Positions 34,473-45,305 of a stretch of 64,000 bases of DNA are shown piece by piece. Position 1 is the first letter of the stretch; each line of letters starts with the position of its first letter. This DNA comes from Cephalopachus bancanus (lineage: Eukaryota; Chordata; Mammalia; Primates; Tarsiidae): contig JAPVLO010000055.1 of the NCBI GenBank assembly GCA_027257055.1, forward strand, positions 10,625,501-10,689,500, given 5' to 3'. Position numbers and translations under genes: made by a program. The notes beneath the pieces are model-generated. The model did not search any database, was not told the DNA's origin, and worked only from the letters and a program-made list of their open reading frames with translations.

Positions 34473-35121
34473 TGACACAGAGACCCATTAATGTTCACCC
34501 ACATTATCATAGCCCCTAGAGAAGGGCATGACAAGGATTCTTTTTTTGTGTGTGTGTGTTGGAGTCTCACTCTGTCGTCCTGACTGGAGGGCAGTGGCCG
34601 TTCCCGGCCACCGCAGCCTTGACCTGCTGGGCTCCGGCAATCCTCCCCCCTCGGCCTTCCAAGTAGCCGCAATTACAGGCATGCGCTACCACGCCCGGCT
34701 GATTTTTTGATTTATTGCAGAGATGAGGTCTCGCTGCCCAGGCGGGTCTCGAACCGGTGGGCTCAGGCAATCCACTCACCTCAGCCTCCCAAAGGCGCTG
34801 GATTACAGGCTGAGCCACCGAGCCCAGCTAAGGATTCTAATTCTCCTGTATCTTCCTGAACGACATTCCTTGGAGCTAATGGAGTGTGCACTTCCTCCTT
34901 ATCTCCTAGGGATTCCCAGTAGGTAGCTTTGGGGGTCCTTGACTTCCCTGTAGATAGGGCCAGTTTACTGGAAGATTAAGTCCCCACCCGCTCTCCCTCT
35001 GGACGGGCCATAACTTTTGTAATTACAAATTTCATGACTTTTACACTCCTTGACCGATGTATGATATCTTAGGCCTTGTAAATTCCCTTTACTCTAGGCA
35101 AGCTTGATTGACACTATGAGA
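34473..35121 (+). mobile_element. LTR, family X copy 3, split by an Alu
   Basis: TGACACAGAGACCCATTAAT and CCCCTAGAGAAGGGCATG match the 5' ends of the LTRs at 24.4 and 27.2 kb. After the Alu (34541-34829) it resumes at AAGGATTCTAATTC with CTTGACTTCCCT and ATGATATCTTAGGCCTTGTA. Homology ends near 35121, before the TATA region, so the 3' part is lost. Confidence 0.75.
34541..34829 (-). mobile_element. Young-subfamily Alu inside an LTR
   Basis: Antisense dimer with GCCCAGGCGGGTCTCGAACC and CCCAAAGGCGCTGGATTACA, changes shared only with 43085-43365. AAGGATTCT flanks both ends exactly. Confidence 0.96.
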
Positions 35122-35269
35122 TGCCTGGCACCAGGAAGTCTGTTCCTAAAAAGACAAAGTCGGCAAAGTTAATTTTGCTTAAAGTGTGCATTTCTCCAAA
35201 AGCATAGCTTCTACTTTCTCATCATTGTATCAAGATTTAGGAAGAAGAGTAAAAAAATGCATTTCCCGC

Positions 35270-35547
35270 TCTTGGAGTCTCACTCTGTTGCCCAATCTGG
35301 AGTGCAGTGGTACGCTCACAGCCACTGCAGCCTTGACCTGCTGGGCTCAGGAGATCCTTCCGCCTCAGCCTTCCAAGTAGCTGGAACTGCAGGCACATAC
35401 CAGCACACCCAGCTAATTTTTTGATTTATTGTAGAGATGAGGTCTTGCCAATTTTCCCAGGCTAATCTTGAACCCCTGTGCTCAGGTAATCCTCTTGCCT
35501 CTGCCTCCCAAAATGCTGGGATTACAGGTGAGAGCCACCACACCTGG
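35270..35547 (-). mobile_element. Alu SINE
   Basis: Antisense dimer from CTTGGAGTCTCACTCTG to CACACCTGGC; no T-tail is left at the 3' end. Confidence 0.88.
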
Positions 35548-35695
35548 CTGACTGCTTAGTATTCTACTATCTTATTCATTCAACAAATTTATATCAGTGC
35601 CTACTCTGTGCCAGACATTGTTCTAAGGGACTGGGGACACATTGTGAACAAAAATAAAGTCTTTGCTTTCATAGAACTTACATTCTTTTTTTAAT
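35548..35695. repeat. Ancient dispersed repeat relic
   Basis: ATTCATTCAACAAATTTATA, CTACTCTGTGCCAGACATTG and GGGGACACATTGTGAACAAA are the common old mammalian repeat phrase (L2/MIR-age); exact family not assigned. Confidence 0.5.
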
Positions 35696-36555
35696 CTGTG
35701 ATGCTCACTTTCACCCTTCCTTGTCTTGTTCCAGTTCTTAGGAGGAATGCTTCCAGCTTGTGCCCATTGGGTATGATATTGGCTGCAGGTTTGTCATAGA
35801 TATTCTTGTTATTTTGGGAAATGTACCTTCAATGCCTAAGTGTTTGATGGTTTTTATCAAGAAGGGATGTTAGATTTGGTCAAATTTTTTTTCTATGTCT
35901 ATTTAAATTATTATGTAATTCTTGATTTTACATCTGCTTATGTGGTGAGTTAGATTTATTGATTTGCATATGTTGTACCAACCTTGCATTCCAGGAATGA
36001 AGCACACTGGGTCAGAATAAATCATCCTTGTATTGTACTGTTGAATACAATTTGCTAATATCTTGTTGAGATTTTTTGCATCTATGTTCATAAGTGAAAT
36101 TGGCCTATAGTTTTATAGTTTTATTTAGTTTTTGGGTCCATACTATTTTGGGGTATCAGGATGATATTAGCTTCATAGAATGAGCTAGGTTCCTTCTTGA
36201 TTGCTTGAAAACTTTCAGTAGGATTGGTATCAATACATCTGATACCAGCTCTTCCTTGTACATCTGGTAGAATTCAGCTAAGAAACCATCTGGCTCAGGG
36301 CTTCTTTTTTTTCTTGTAGGAAGGTTTCTTATTCCTGAACTAATTTCTTGGCTTATTACTGGTCTGTTTAGGGTTTTAATTTCTTACTGTTTCAATCTTG
36401 GGAGGCTTTGCGTTTCCAGGAATTTATCCATTTCCTCTAGATTTTCAAGCTTACACATATACAGGTGTTCTTAAGCAATCTTTAATAATATTTTGTATTA
36501 TTTTTAGGGTCGGTTGTAACATTGCCTTTTTTGGTCTGATTGTGTTTATTCCCAT

Positions 36556-36556
<1 letters not shown>

Positions 36557-36590
<34 letters not shown>

Positions 36591-36592
36591 GT
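36557..36592. repeat. (CT)n tract within L1
   Basis: CTCTCTCTCTCTCTCTTTCT between 36557 and 36592. Confidence 0.9.
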
Positions 36593-37087
36593 TAATCTGG
36601 TCAGATTATGTCTGCCAATCCTGATTTTCCTTTCAAAGAACAAGCTTGTCAACTTGTTGATTTTCTGTACAGTTTTTTGGTCTCTATTTTGTTGAGCTCT
36701 GATTTACTTTGATAATTTCTATCCTACTAGTTTTGAGATTGGACTGTTTTTATCTTTCCAGTTTCCTTAGGTGCTACATTAGACTATTTATTTGAGATTT
36801 CTCTATTTTCTTGACGTGTGAGTGAAATGTTATAAACTTCTCTCTCAGCATTGTTTTCATGATATCCCAGAGGTTTTGGTAGTTATGTCTTTGTTTTCAT
36901 TTGTTCCTTGGAATATTTTATTTCTGTCTTGATTTCTGTGTTAACCCAAAAGTCATGCAGGAGTATATTGTTTCATTTCCATGTATTTATGTGTTTTTGA
37001 AAATTCCTATTGGTGATGATATTTATTTTTATTTTTCTGTGGTCTGAGAAGATGCTTGGAATGGTTTTGACTTCTTGATATTTGTTA

Positions 37088-37390
37088 GCCGGGTGCAGTG
37101 GTTCACACCTATAATCTCAGCACTTTGGGAGGCCAAGGTGAGAGGACTGTGAACTGTCTGCACCCACGGGTTCAAGACCAGCCTGGGCAACTTAGTGAGA
37201 CCTCATCTCTACAATAAACCAAAAAATTAGCCAGGCATGGTGGCACGTGCCTGTAATTCCAGCTACTTGGAAGGCTGAGATGGAAGGATCACCTGAGCCC
37301 AGCAGGTCAAGGCTGCAGTGGCCATGAGTGTGCCACTGCCCTCCAGCTTGAGCAACAGAGTGAAACTCCAACTCAAAAAGAAAAAAGAAA
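37088..37390 (+). mobile_element. Alu SINE in L1 ORF2
   Basis: Sense dimer; TTTGTT text lies before it and after its A-rich tail. L1 resumes at GTTCATGCTTGATTTATGGC. Confidence 0.93.
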
Positions 37391-37801
37391 AAATTTGTTC
37401 ATGCTTGATTTATGGCTGAGGATGCGGTTGATCTTAGAGTATGCTCCATGTGCTGATGAGAGGAATGCATATTCTGTGGTTGTTGAGTGCTCTGTAGATG
37501 TCTATTAGATCTAATTGGTGTCAAGTTTAGGCTCCAGATTTCTTTGTTAGTTTTGCCTTGATGATCTGTCTAAAGCTGTTAGCAGGGTATTGAAGTTTCT
37601 CACTATTATAGTGTAGCTGTCTATGTCCTCTTTTAGATTAATTAGCAATAGTTATATATCTGGATGACTCCTATGTTGGGTGCATATACATACAAGATGG
37701 ATATTTTTGCAGGTGAATTGAGCCCTTTATCATTATGTAGTACCATTCACTGTCCTTTCAACTTTATTGGTTTAAAGTCTGTTTTAGCTGATTTAAGAAT
37801 A

Positions 37802-38412
37802 GTTGGCTGGAAGTGGTGGCTCACATCTGTAATCCTAGCACTTTGGGATGTTGAGGCAAAAGAATTGCTAGAGCCCAGGAGTTCAAGACCAATCTAAGTA
37901 ACATAGCAAGATCTCACTGGAGGTGGTGGCTCACACCTGTAATCTCAGCACTTTGGGAGGCTGAAGCAAGAGAATTACCTGAGCCTGGGGATTCAAGACC
38001 AGACCAGCCTGGGCAACTTGGCAAGACCTCATCTCTACAATAAATTAAAAAATTAGCCAGGCATGGTGGCACACACTGTGATTTCAGCTACTTGGAAGGC
38101 TGAGGCAGAAGGAACGCCTGAGCCCAGCAGGTTGAGGCTGAGGTGGCTGTGAGCATGCCACTGTACTCCAGTCTGGGTGACAGAATGAGACTCCTACTCA
38201 AAAAGAACAAAACATAGCAAGATCTAGTCTCTACAAAAATAAAAATTAAAAAAAATTAGCCAGGTGTGGTAGTGCACACCTTTAATCCCAGCCACTCAGG
38301 AGGCTAAAGTGGAAGGATTACCTGAGTCCAGGAGGTCAAGGCTATAGTGAACTATGATCCTGCCACTACACTCCAATAGCAACGTGAGATCCCAACTTTA
38401 AAAAAAAAAAAA
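37802..38412 (+). mobile_element. AluJ-like element split by a younger Alu
   Basis: Outer element: 37802-37916 plus 38217-38412, diverged AluJ-type text (AGCCACTCAGGAGGCTAAAG, CTATAGTGAACTATGATCCT). Inner element: 37917-38213, the lineage-specific type with GAGACTCCTACTC. AACATAGCAAGATCT is repeated on both sides of the inner Alu, an exact 15-bp target duplication. Confidence 0.93.
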
Positions 38413-38654
38413 GTTACTCCTTGTCTTTTTTGCTTTCCAGTTGCATGGAAGATCTTTCTCCAACACTTTACCTTGAGCCTGTGGTTGTCATTTGCAACAA
38501 GATGGGTTTCTGAAGCAGAAGGATGGATCATGTTTCTTTATCCAATTTGTCACTCTGTGTCTTTTGAGTGGCACATTCAGTTTGTTAACATTCAAGTTAA
38601 TTATTGATATGTAGGGGGTTGTTCATGTCATATTGCTGTTAAGAAGCTGCATTG

Positions 38655-38795
38655 TTGGTCAGGGGTGGTGGTTCACGTCTATAATCCCAGCACTTTGGGA
38701 GGCCAAGGTGGGAGGATTTCTTGAGCCCAGTAGCTCAAACCGGCCTGGGCAACATAGCAAGAACTCATCCCCACACAAAAAATAATAATAATAAG
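38655..38795 (+). mobile_element. Free left Alu monomer
   Basis: GGTCAGGGGTGGTGGTTCAC to a CACAAAAAATAATAATAATA tail, old monomer type, directly followed by a dimeric Alu. Confidence 0.8.
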
Positions 38796-39157
38796 AGGCT
38801 GGGTGTAGTGGCTCATGCCTACAACCCTAGCACTTTGGGAGGCCAAGGTGAGAGGACTGTCTGAGCCCATGGGTTCGAGACCAGCTTGGGCAACTTGGAG
38901 AGACCTCACGTCTACAATAAAGCAAAAAATTAGCTGGGTATGGTGGCACGTGCCTGTAGTTCCAGCTACTTGAAAGTCTGAGGTGGAAGGATCACCTGAG
39001 CCCAGCAGGTCGAGGCTGTAGTGGCTGTGAGCATGCCACTGCACTCTAGCCTGGGTGACAGAGTGAGACTCCAGCTTAAAAAAAAGAAGGAGAAGAAGAA
39101 GAAGGAAAAGGAGGAGGAGGAGGAGGAGGAGAAGGAGGAAGAGGAGGAGGAGTTGCA
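38796..39157 (+). mobile_element. Alu SINE with expanded (GGA)n tail
   Basis: Sense dimer to GAGACTCCAGCTTAAAAAA, then a polypurine (GAA/GGA)n tract at 39085-39155 grown from the A-tail. The pair of elements is flanked by GCTGCATTGT and GTTGCATTGT. Confidence 0.92.
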
Positions 39158-40017
39158 TTGTGTTCTAGACTTGTGGTTGGTTGGTATGCTCTGTAATTGC
39201 TATGCTTACCTATGCTTTTGCAACAAGTGGTACCATTCTTTTATTTATATGTTTAGAGCTTCCTTAATCATTTCCTGAAGGGCTGGTCTAGAAGTGGCAT
39301 ATTCTCTTAGGAATTGCTTGTCTGGGAAGGATTTTAATCCTCTAAATTTCATCATTAATGAAACTTAGTTTGGCAGGGTAAGAAATTCTTGACTGGAATG
39401 GCTTTTCTTTAAGAATGTTAAAAATGAATCCCCAGTCTCTTCTGGCTTATAAGGTTTCTGCTGACAGGTCTGCAATTCTGATGTGTCTTCCTTGGTAAAT
39501 GGTCTGTCCTTTCTCTACAACTGCCTTTAGGGTTTTTTTTTTTTTTTTTTTTCATGCTCACCTTAGCAAGTCTGATTAATATGTACCTTGGGGATGGTCT
39601 TCTCATATAATATCTCATAGGAGTTTTCTGAATTTCTTGTGCCTGCTTGGCTACCTCTCTAGTGAGATGGGGGAAGTTTTCTTAGATGACATCTTGGAAG
39701 GCTTGTTCCAGAGTGTTCTCAGTTTCCCCTTTTCTCTCAGTAATGCCAGTCAGTCATAAATTTGGTCTCTTTACATAATCCCAGCCCTCTCATAGGCTTT
39801 GCTCATTTTCCCTAATTCTTTTCTCCTTACTTTTGTCAAACTGGGTTAATCAATAGTTCAGTCTTTAAGCTCTGAGATTCCTTCCTCTGCCTGGTCAATT
39901 CTGCCGTTAAGGCTAACGTGTTTTGAAATTCCAAGAGATAACTCTTTATTTTCAGAAGTTTAGTTTGGTCCTTTCTTATAATGGCCAGTTCAGCTTTCAC
40001 TTCCTGCACTGTCTCCT

Positions 40018-40291
40018 TTTTTTTTTTTTTTTTTTAGTCGGGTCTCGCCCAAGCTAGAGTGTAGTGGCATGCTCACGGACACTGCAGCCTTGACTTGTTA
40101 GGCTCAGGTGATCCTTCCACCTCAGCCTTCCAAGTAGCTGGAACCACAGGCATGCACCACCACACCCAGCTAATTTTTTATTTATTGTAGAGATGAGGGC
40201 TCACCATGTTGCTCAGGCTAGTCTTGAACCCCTGAACTCAGGCAATCCTCTCACCTCCACCTCCCAAAGTGTTGGGATTACAGGCATGAGC
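40018..40291 (-). mobile_element. Alu SINE in L1 ORF1
   Basis: Antisense, T-tail of about 19. TCCTGCACTGT before and after is the target duplication; it sits in the ORF1 relic. The right-arm start is shortened (GTCGGGTCTCGCCC). Confidence 0.93.
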
Positions 40292-41017
40292 ATCCTGCAC
40301 TGTTTCCATGGCCTGGATGATTTGAGTGTTTACCTTCTTGTGGTTCTTGTTTAGTGTCTTTGCCATCCATAGTCTGAATTCTATGTCTGTCATCAGAGAC
40401 AGGTCATTCTGAATAGGTTCCATTACTTAGTATCTGAGAGGACCCTTTGTGGGTATCTAATTATTTTGGCTTGGGGGATTGCCAGTGTTTTTTCACTGGT
40501 TCTTCCTCACCTGTGAGGGCAGTCCCTTCTCTTTTTATTTCTTGTTTTGTTATTTTTCATTCGTCAAAGTTGCTATTATTAGGGTGACAATTTGTGTTGT
40601 TTTCTTATTTGGCCTCGCTCTTCTGGTCTGCCTGTGAAAGGGGCAGAGACGCAGTGAAGATGGTGACCTGGAGTGAAACCAGCTGGCACTTCTTCACTGG
40701 TGCAGTCTGGCCGGCGGGGCAAGTCCTTTCCTCCAGACCAGATGCTTTTCCCTCCCTCCAACACAAGGGCCAAGGACCCTGGCTGGCTGGGATCTCAAGT
40801 GCCTCCCACCCCAGCCAGTGTGTCACATCAGCAGAGTTGGCAGGCAGCCAGATATTCAGGTGGTGTAAAGTGGCTTCCTCTCATCTAAGTGAGCCCACTC
40901 CTCTAACACAAGGATAGAAGACAGGACACTGCCCGGCTGGAGGAGACCACCCTTTCGCTCCCGGTCCACAAGTGAGCAGGGCCACTGCTGCCACTGCCTG
41001 CTCTCAAGGATCACGGC

Positions 41018-41698
41018 TCAGCAACGGAAGGTAAAATTGGCTGGGGTCGGACAGCCTACCCTCACCTGGGCACAGGGGTCATGATTTTCCAGGAGAAGCA
41101 GAGGTGCTCTGTCTCCTAGTACCCATCCTGCTCTGTGGTAGAGGCAATGACACTGATGGCAGCCTCCTGAGGGCAAGCCCTGAACTGGAGCCAGGACAGG
41201 CACTGGTGTCATTAGAAAAACTCGAATATCTGGGCGTATCTCCCTAGCTGGGGACTTGGGAGGGAGGGAGACTCCCCCTCGAGACACAGACCACCCCTGC
41301 AGGGTGTGTCCCCAGGACCTTTCCGTGGGATGTTGGCAGTTGCTAGTACTCAGACTCACTGGGTACTCTGTCCTGATTCCAGGCAGCTCTCTGGAACTGG
41401 CCAGTGTGGGAAGAGGTGTGAGAGAGGGCCTGGGTCCTCTTCCCTTGGCTGGGATTGCAGAGGTTTGTAGAGGTGTGTAAAATCTTTCCCATTCACTCAC
41501 TACTTCCTTCGTCAAGGACACATTTCCATCTCGCATTGGGTCTGATTCTGGAATTGGTTGGGGCTTGGAGCTAACCGTTCTCTTTGTCTCCAGTGCCCGT
41601 CTGATAAACCTCAGTTTGGGTTTCCAGACAGACCTCCCAAGAGCCAACTTTACTTCCCCTTTTAGACTCTCGTGCCCAGAGCAGCAGTCCTCAGACAT
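41018..41698 (-). other. 226-codon open frame in the L1 leader
   Basis: Longest open frame in the window, on the sense strand of the antisense L1 and upstream of its ORF1. The predicted product starts MSEDCCSGHESLKGEVKLAL, is Pro/Ser/Arg-rich, and shows no domain, signal peptide or membrane segment that I recognise. Given the GC-rich leader, a chance frame is quite likely; I do not propose a function. Confidence 0.3.
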
Positions 41699-41734
41699 CT
41701 CCAGTCAGTCATCCTGGTCCCCTCCCTGCTCTTT

Positions 41735-41930
41735 TAATTTACACATAGTAATTGTAATACTTAGGGGGCCCATGTGAAATTTTGATACCTGTGTACAATG
41801 TGTAATGATCAAATCAGGATAATTGGCAGATCCATCACCTCAAATGTGTATTATTTCCTTGTGTTGGGAACATCCCAAATCTTCTCTTCTAGCTATTCTA
41901 AAATACACAATAGGTTATTGTAAACTACAA
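41735..41930 (-). mobile_element. L1 3'-UTR fragment
   Basis: ACACATAGTAATTGTAATAC, CAATGTGTAATGATCAAATC and TGTGTTGGGAACATCCCAAA are old L1M 3'-UTR text in antisense. It abuts the leader of the long L1, so it belongs to another element. Confidence 0.75.
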
Positions 41931-42533
41931 ATACATGTGAGGGCTGACAACTAACTTCGCAAACTCATCCTAGAAAAAGTGCTCCATACCTCAATGCTGA
42001 ATATCACTACGGTCACCTTCTAAGTATTCCCCTTGGGAAGCTATGCATCCACACCAGCACCTAGTCTACCCGTCAAAGCAATTTTGGAACTCTTTTTCTG
42101 GAATGGTCATCAGAGCTGTTGTCGTATTTTCTTGATGTTCTGAATGACATCAAAATGTCTTACTTTCAATATTTCCTTTATCTTCGGGAAAATTAAAAAT
42201 CATAGGGGGGCCAGATCAGGTGAGAATAGAGGGTGTTCCAATACGGTTATTTGTACAGTGCTGCCAATGTAAGCACATGGTGGTAAGGTCTTGAGCTTAG
42301 TTGTCAGACCTCAACAAATGACAACAGCTCTGATGGCCATTCCAGAAAAAAGTTCTAAAATTGCTTTGACGGGTGGAATAGGCACTGGCATCAGTGCATA
42401 GTTTTCCAAGGAGAGTACTTCAAAGGTGACCAAGAGTACTTCAAAGGTGGCCATAGTGACATTCAGTAACGAGGTATGTTAGTACACTTTTTCTAGGATC
42501 GGTGGCGAACCTAATCGTTGGCCCTCATATATA
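41931..42533. mobile_element. Fold-back mariner-type transposon remnant
   Basis: The arms 41931-42124 and 42318-42533 are inverted copies of each other (for example TCAAAGCAATTTTGGAACTC against its complement at 42345-42362, and CTAGAAAAAGTG against CACTTTTTCTAG). The loop contains transposase text on the minus strand that translates near 42205-42240 to a SPDLAP motif, the mariner-family signature before the third catalytic Asp. The following Cys-Asp is replaced, so the enzyme is dead. The outer ends are TA-rich (ACATGTGAGGGC and GCCCTCATATAT). The right arm has a 21-bp tandem duplication (42412-42453). Confidence 0.82.
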
Positions 42534-42592
42534 CCCCAAAGAAATAACTGTAAAATGGAGAAAAGAAACGTGTTTCTTAAAAGTTCATTTTA

Positions 42593-42889
42593 GGCCATGT
42601 ATGGTGGCTCACACCTATAATCTCAGCACTTTGGGAGGCCGAGGTGAGAGGATTGCCTGAGCCGACGGGTTCCAGACCAACCTGGGCAACTTGGCGAGAC
42701 CTCATTTCTACAATAAGTCAAAAAATTAGCCAGGCATGGTGGTGCATGCCTGCAGCTCCAGCTACTTGGAAGGTTGAGGTGGAAGGATCTCCTGACCCCA
42801 GTAGATCGAGGCTGCAGTGGCCATGAGTGTGCCACTGCACTCCAGCCTGAGCAACAGAGTGAGACTCCAACTCAAAAATAAAAACAAAA
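42593..42889 (+). mobile_element. Alu SINE
   Basis: Sense dimer from GGCCATGTATGGTGGCTCACAC to GAGACTCCAACTCAAAAATA. Confidence 0.93.
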
Positions 42890-43084
42890 TATTGTCTTCC
42901 AAAAAGGATGTATCAATGAATGCTTTCATCAGCAGTGTATGAGTCATTTCATTGTATCCTCAGCAATGCTGCATATATTAATATTTAAAATGTCGCCAGC
43001 TTGCAATAAAAAGGGTGTTTGGGAGTAGCACTCTATTAATAATGAAGTCACATTTTCCCCTATATTTATTTTATTTTTATTTAT

Positions 43085-43365
43085 TTTATTTTTTTTGAGT
43101 TGGAGTCTCACTCTGTCGCCCAGACTGGAGTGCAATGCTCCCAGCCACCGCAGCCTCGACCTGCTGGGCTCCGGCGATCCTTCCGCCTCAGCCTTCTGAG
43201 TAGCCGGAATTACAGGCATATGCTACCATGCCCAGCTGATTTTTTGATTTATTGTAGAGATGAGGTCTCGCCGCCCAGGCGGGTCTCGAACCCGCGGGCT
43301 CAAGCAATCCACTCACCTCAGCTTCCCAAAGGCGCAGGATTACAGGCTGAGCCACCGAACCCGGC
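43085..43365 (-). mobile_element. Young-subfamily Alu
   Basis: Shares GCCCAGGCGGGTCTCGAACC, CCCAAAGGCGCAGGATTACA and GGCTGAGCCACCGA with 34541-34829. CCCTATATTTAT flanks both ends. Confidence 0.95.
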
Positions 43366-44029
43366 TTTCCCTATATTTATATTTGGTTTCTATAATTTTA
43401 TCTACTGGAAACTATAGAGTATATATAGAGTTTATGGTTATTTATGTTGCTTCTATAAGTTACTTTACTTTGTAAGTCCTTCACTTATTTTCCTTACAGA
43501 GTAATATTTTTCTTGTTGATTATGAGCTCTTCACAAATGAAAAACATTAACTCCTTAAAACACACACACACAGTATAAAGAAGATAGAGAGTCAGAGAAT
43601 ATTAGTAGGAGACTAGATAGCAACCTCAATGTGTATATTAGCTTTTTAGGGTGTATTTACTTTATTGACGCATAATAGATGTTCATAGTTTGGGGGTATA
43701 CAATTGACAAAGATCAAATCGGTGTATTGAGCTATTCAAAATCTTAAATATTTGTCTTTTCTTTATGCTAGATACATTTGAATTATTCTCTTCTAACTAT
43801 TCTATTTCAAATTGTACGGTAAATTATTGTAAACTCCGATCACTCTGCTGATCTATCTAACATTGGGTCTTTTTTCTTCTTTCTTGAATCTCCTCATACA
43901 TTTGTACCCATTAATCAACTTCTCATCATACCCCTTTCCCCCATCCTTCCCTTCCCAGCCTCTGGTAACCACGAAACTACTCTCTCTACTCTCTATCTAC
44001 GTGAGATCCACTTTTTAACTCCCATATAG

Positions 44030-44765
44030 GAATGATTTTTTGGAGGGCAGGCCTCTTGTAGTACAGGCTTCCTCCACAAGGTAAGTGTTCTAGGAATGCG
44101 TCAGCATCGGTGTACCAGCTAGAGTTGTGAGCATTCAGTTTCAGTTAATTTTGTTGTTGTTGTTTTTTGGAGATTCTTTCAAAGTGTTTGCCCATTTCAT
44201 GATGGGTGACTTATGAGCACATCTGCCTACACCGTGCTGAGTGTTCAGCTGTTTTTGGCCAAAAATAGCAGGACCCTCCCTCCTTGCCCCACTGTCCCTA
44301 TTCACCTGCTCTACCCCTGAGCAACTTTGCTTTTTGTTATCCTGGATTTTAAAAGTCCTCAATTTCTCTAACATACAATTTCTGTCTATTAGAGATACAT
44401 CTTGAATTACAGGTAAACTGATGTTTGAGATTTGCCATAAAATAAATATAAATACAAATATAGCCCGGGCACAGTGACTCACACCTATAATCCCAACACT
44501 TTGGGAGGCCAAGGTGAGAGATTTCCTGAGCTCATGGGCTCGAGACCAGCCCAGGCAACTTGGCAAGACCTGATGTGAAAGAGGTGAAACAAAAAACGGA
44601 AAAGCATCAAAATTGACAAGTTCAGAAACTGTTTTGAGCAATAGAAAAAGTGTCTCAATAGGTGTATTGCATCAAATGGAGAGTACTTTGAAGGTGACTA
44701 TAGTTTAAATCTGTAAGAATAGATACACAATTTTTAATAACTAAATTCTGGGCTTTGGGCTGGTC
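44030..44765 (+). mobile_element. Second mariner-type remnant, itself interrupted
   Basis: Plus-strand transposase relics at about 44170-44370 (region corresponding to the HxP..YSPDLAPCDF part, badly decayed) and 44572-44740 (a WRVL...-type relic of the final GEYFEGD block). It lies inside the L1M 3' UTR next to TA-containing words (CATATAG, CATATG). The part 44371-44571 is a copied segment from 46.4 kb. No frame is intact. Confidence 0.6.
44371..44571 (+). repeat. 201-bp copied segment (flank plus half an Alu), copy 1
   Basis: ACATACAATTTCTGTCTATT to GGCAACTTGGCAAGACCT matches 46402-46602 with about ten differences by eye. It includes 85 bp of non-Alu sequence and the left Alu arm, then stops inside the Alu with no A-tail. 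Confidence 0.93.
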
Positions 44766-45305
44766 CCCCTCATATGAAAGGGAACATATGATATTTGTCT
44801 TATTTCGCTTAGCATAATGACTTCCAGTTCTATCCATGTTGCTGCAAGTGACAAGACTTCATTCTTTTTTATGGCAGAATAATATTCCAGTATGTATATA
44901 TACCACGTTTTCCATTAAAATTAAAAATCCCTCTGTCTGTTGTTGGGCACTTAGGTTGTTATTTTGGCTATTGTGAATAGTGCCTCAATAAACATGGGAT
45001 AAAAATGGGAGTACAATAAAAATGGGAGTGCAGATATCTTTTCAATATATTTATTTCCTTTCTTTTGAGTATTACCTAGTTGTGGGATTGCGGGATCATA
45101 TGGTGTTCTATCTTGAGTTGTTTGAGGAAACTCCATACTGCCCCTTATAGTAACTATATCAGGTTACATTCCCAACAGTGTATGAGGCTTCCTCTTCAAT
45201 TCATTATTGCCTGTCTTTTTGATACAAGCCATGTAACTGGGGTGAGATGACATCTTATTATGGCTTTGATTTGCATTTCTCTGATGATTAGTGATATGGA
45301 GCATC

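Larger units (their letters stand above)
35696..41730 (-). mobile_element. Long L1, 5'-leader to ORF2, lacking its 3' end
   Basis: Read on the minus strand from 41730 down: a GC-rich leader (about 41730-40430), an ORF1 relic opening with MEPIQNDLSLMTDIEFRLWM at about 40423, the ORF1/ORF2 body (39970-39150, 38650-38420) and ORF2 through its reverse-transcriptase part (37800-35696). Younger Alus interrupt it at 37088, 37802, 38655 and 40018. The element stops inside ORF2 at 35696, so the 3' end rather than the 5' end is missing, the opposite of normal L1 truncation and evidence of a later deletion or rearrangement. All frames in the ORFs are broken. Assignment of 40600-41730 as L1 leader is by position and is less certain. 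Confidence 0.75.
43640..45305 (-). mobile_element. L1M 3'-end fragment interrupted by a mariner remnant
   Basis: Antisense text: CCTTCCCTTCCCAGCCTCTG (43945), ATCCATGTTGCTGCAAGTGA (44835), GGGATTGCGGGATCATATGG (45085), TTGCATTTCTCTGATGATTA (45270) is the old L1 3' region in order. The break between about 44028 and 44765 holds unrelated mariner and duplicated sequence. A local duplication AAAAATGGGAGT occurs at about 45001-45029. Confidence 0.8.

Noticed and set aside
38679..39158. 159-codon minus frame with a long poly-Leu start
   Set aside because: The leucines come from the (GGA)n Alu tail read in antisense, not from a signal peptide.
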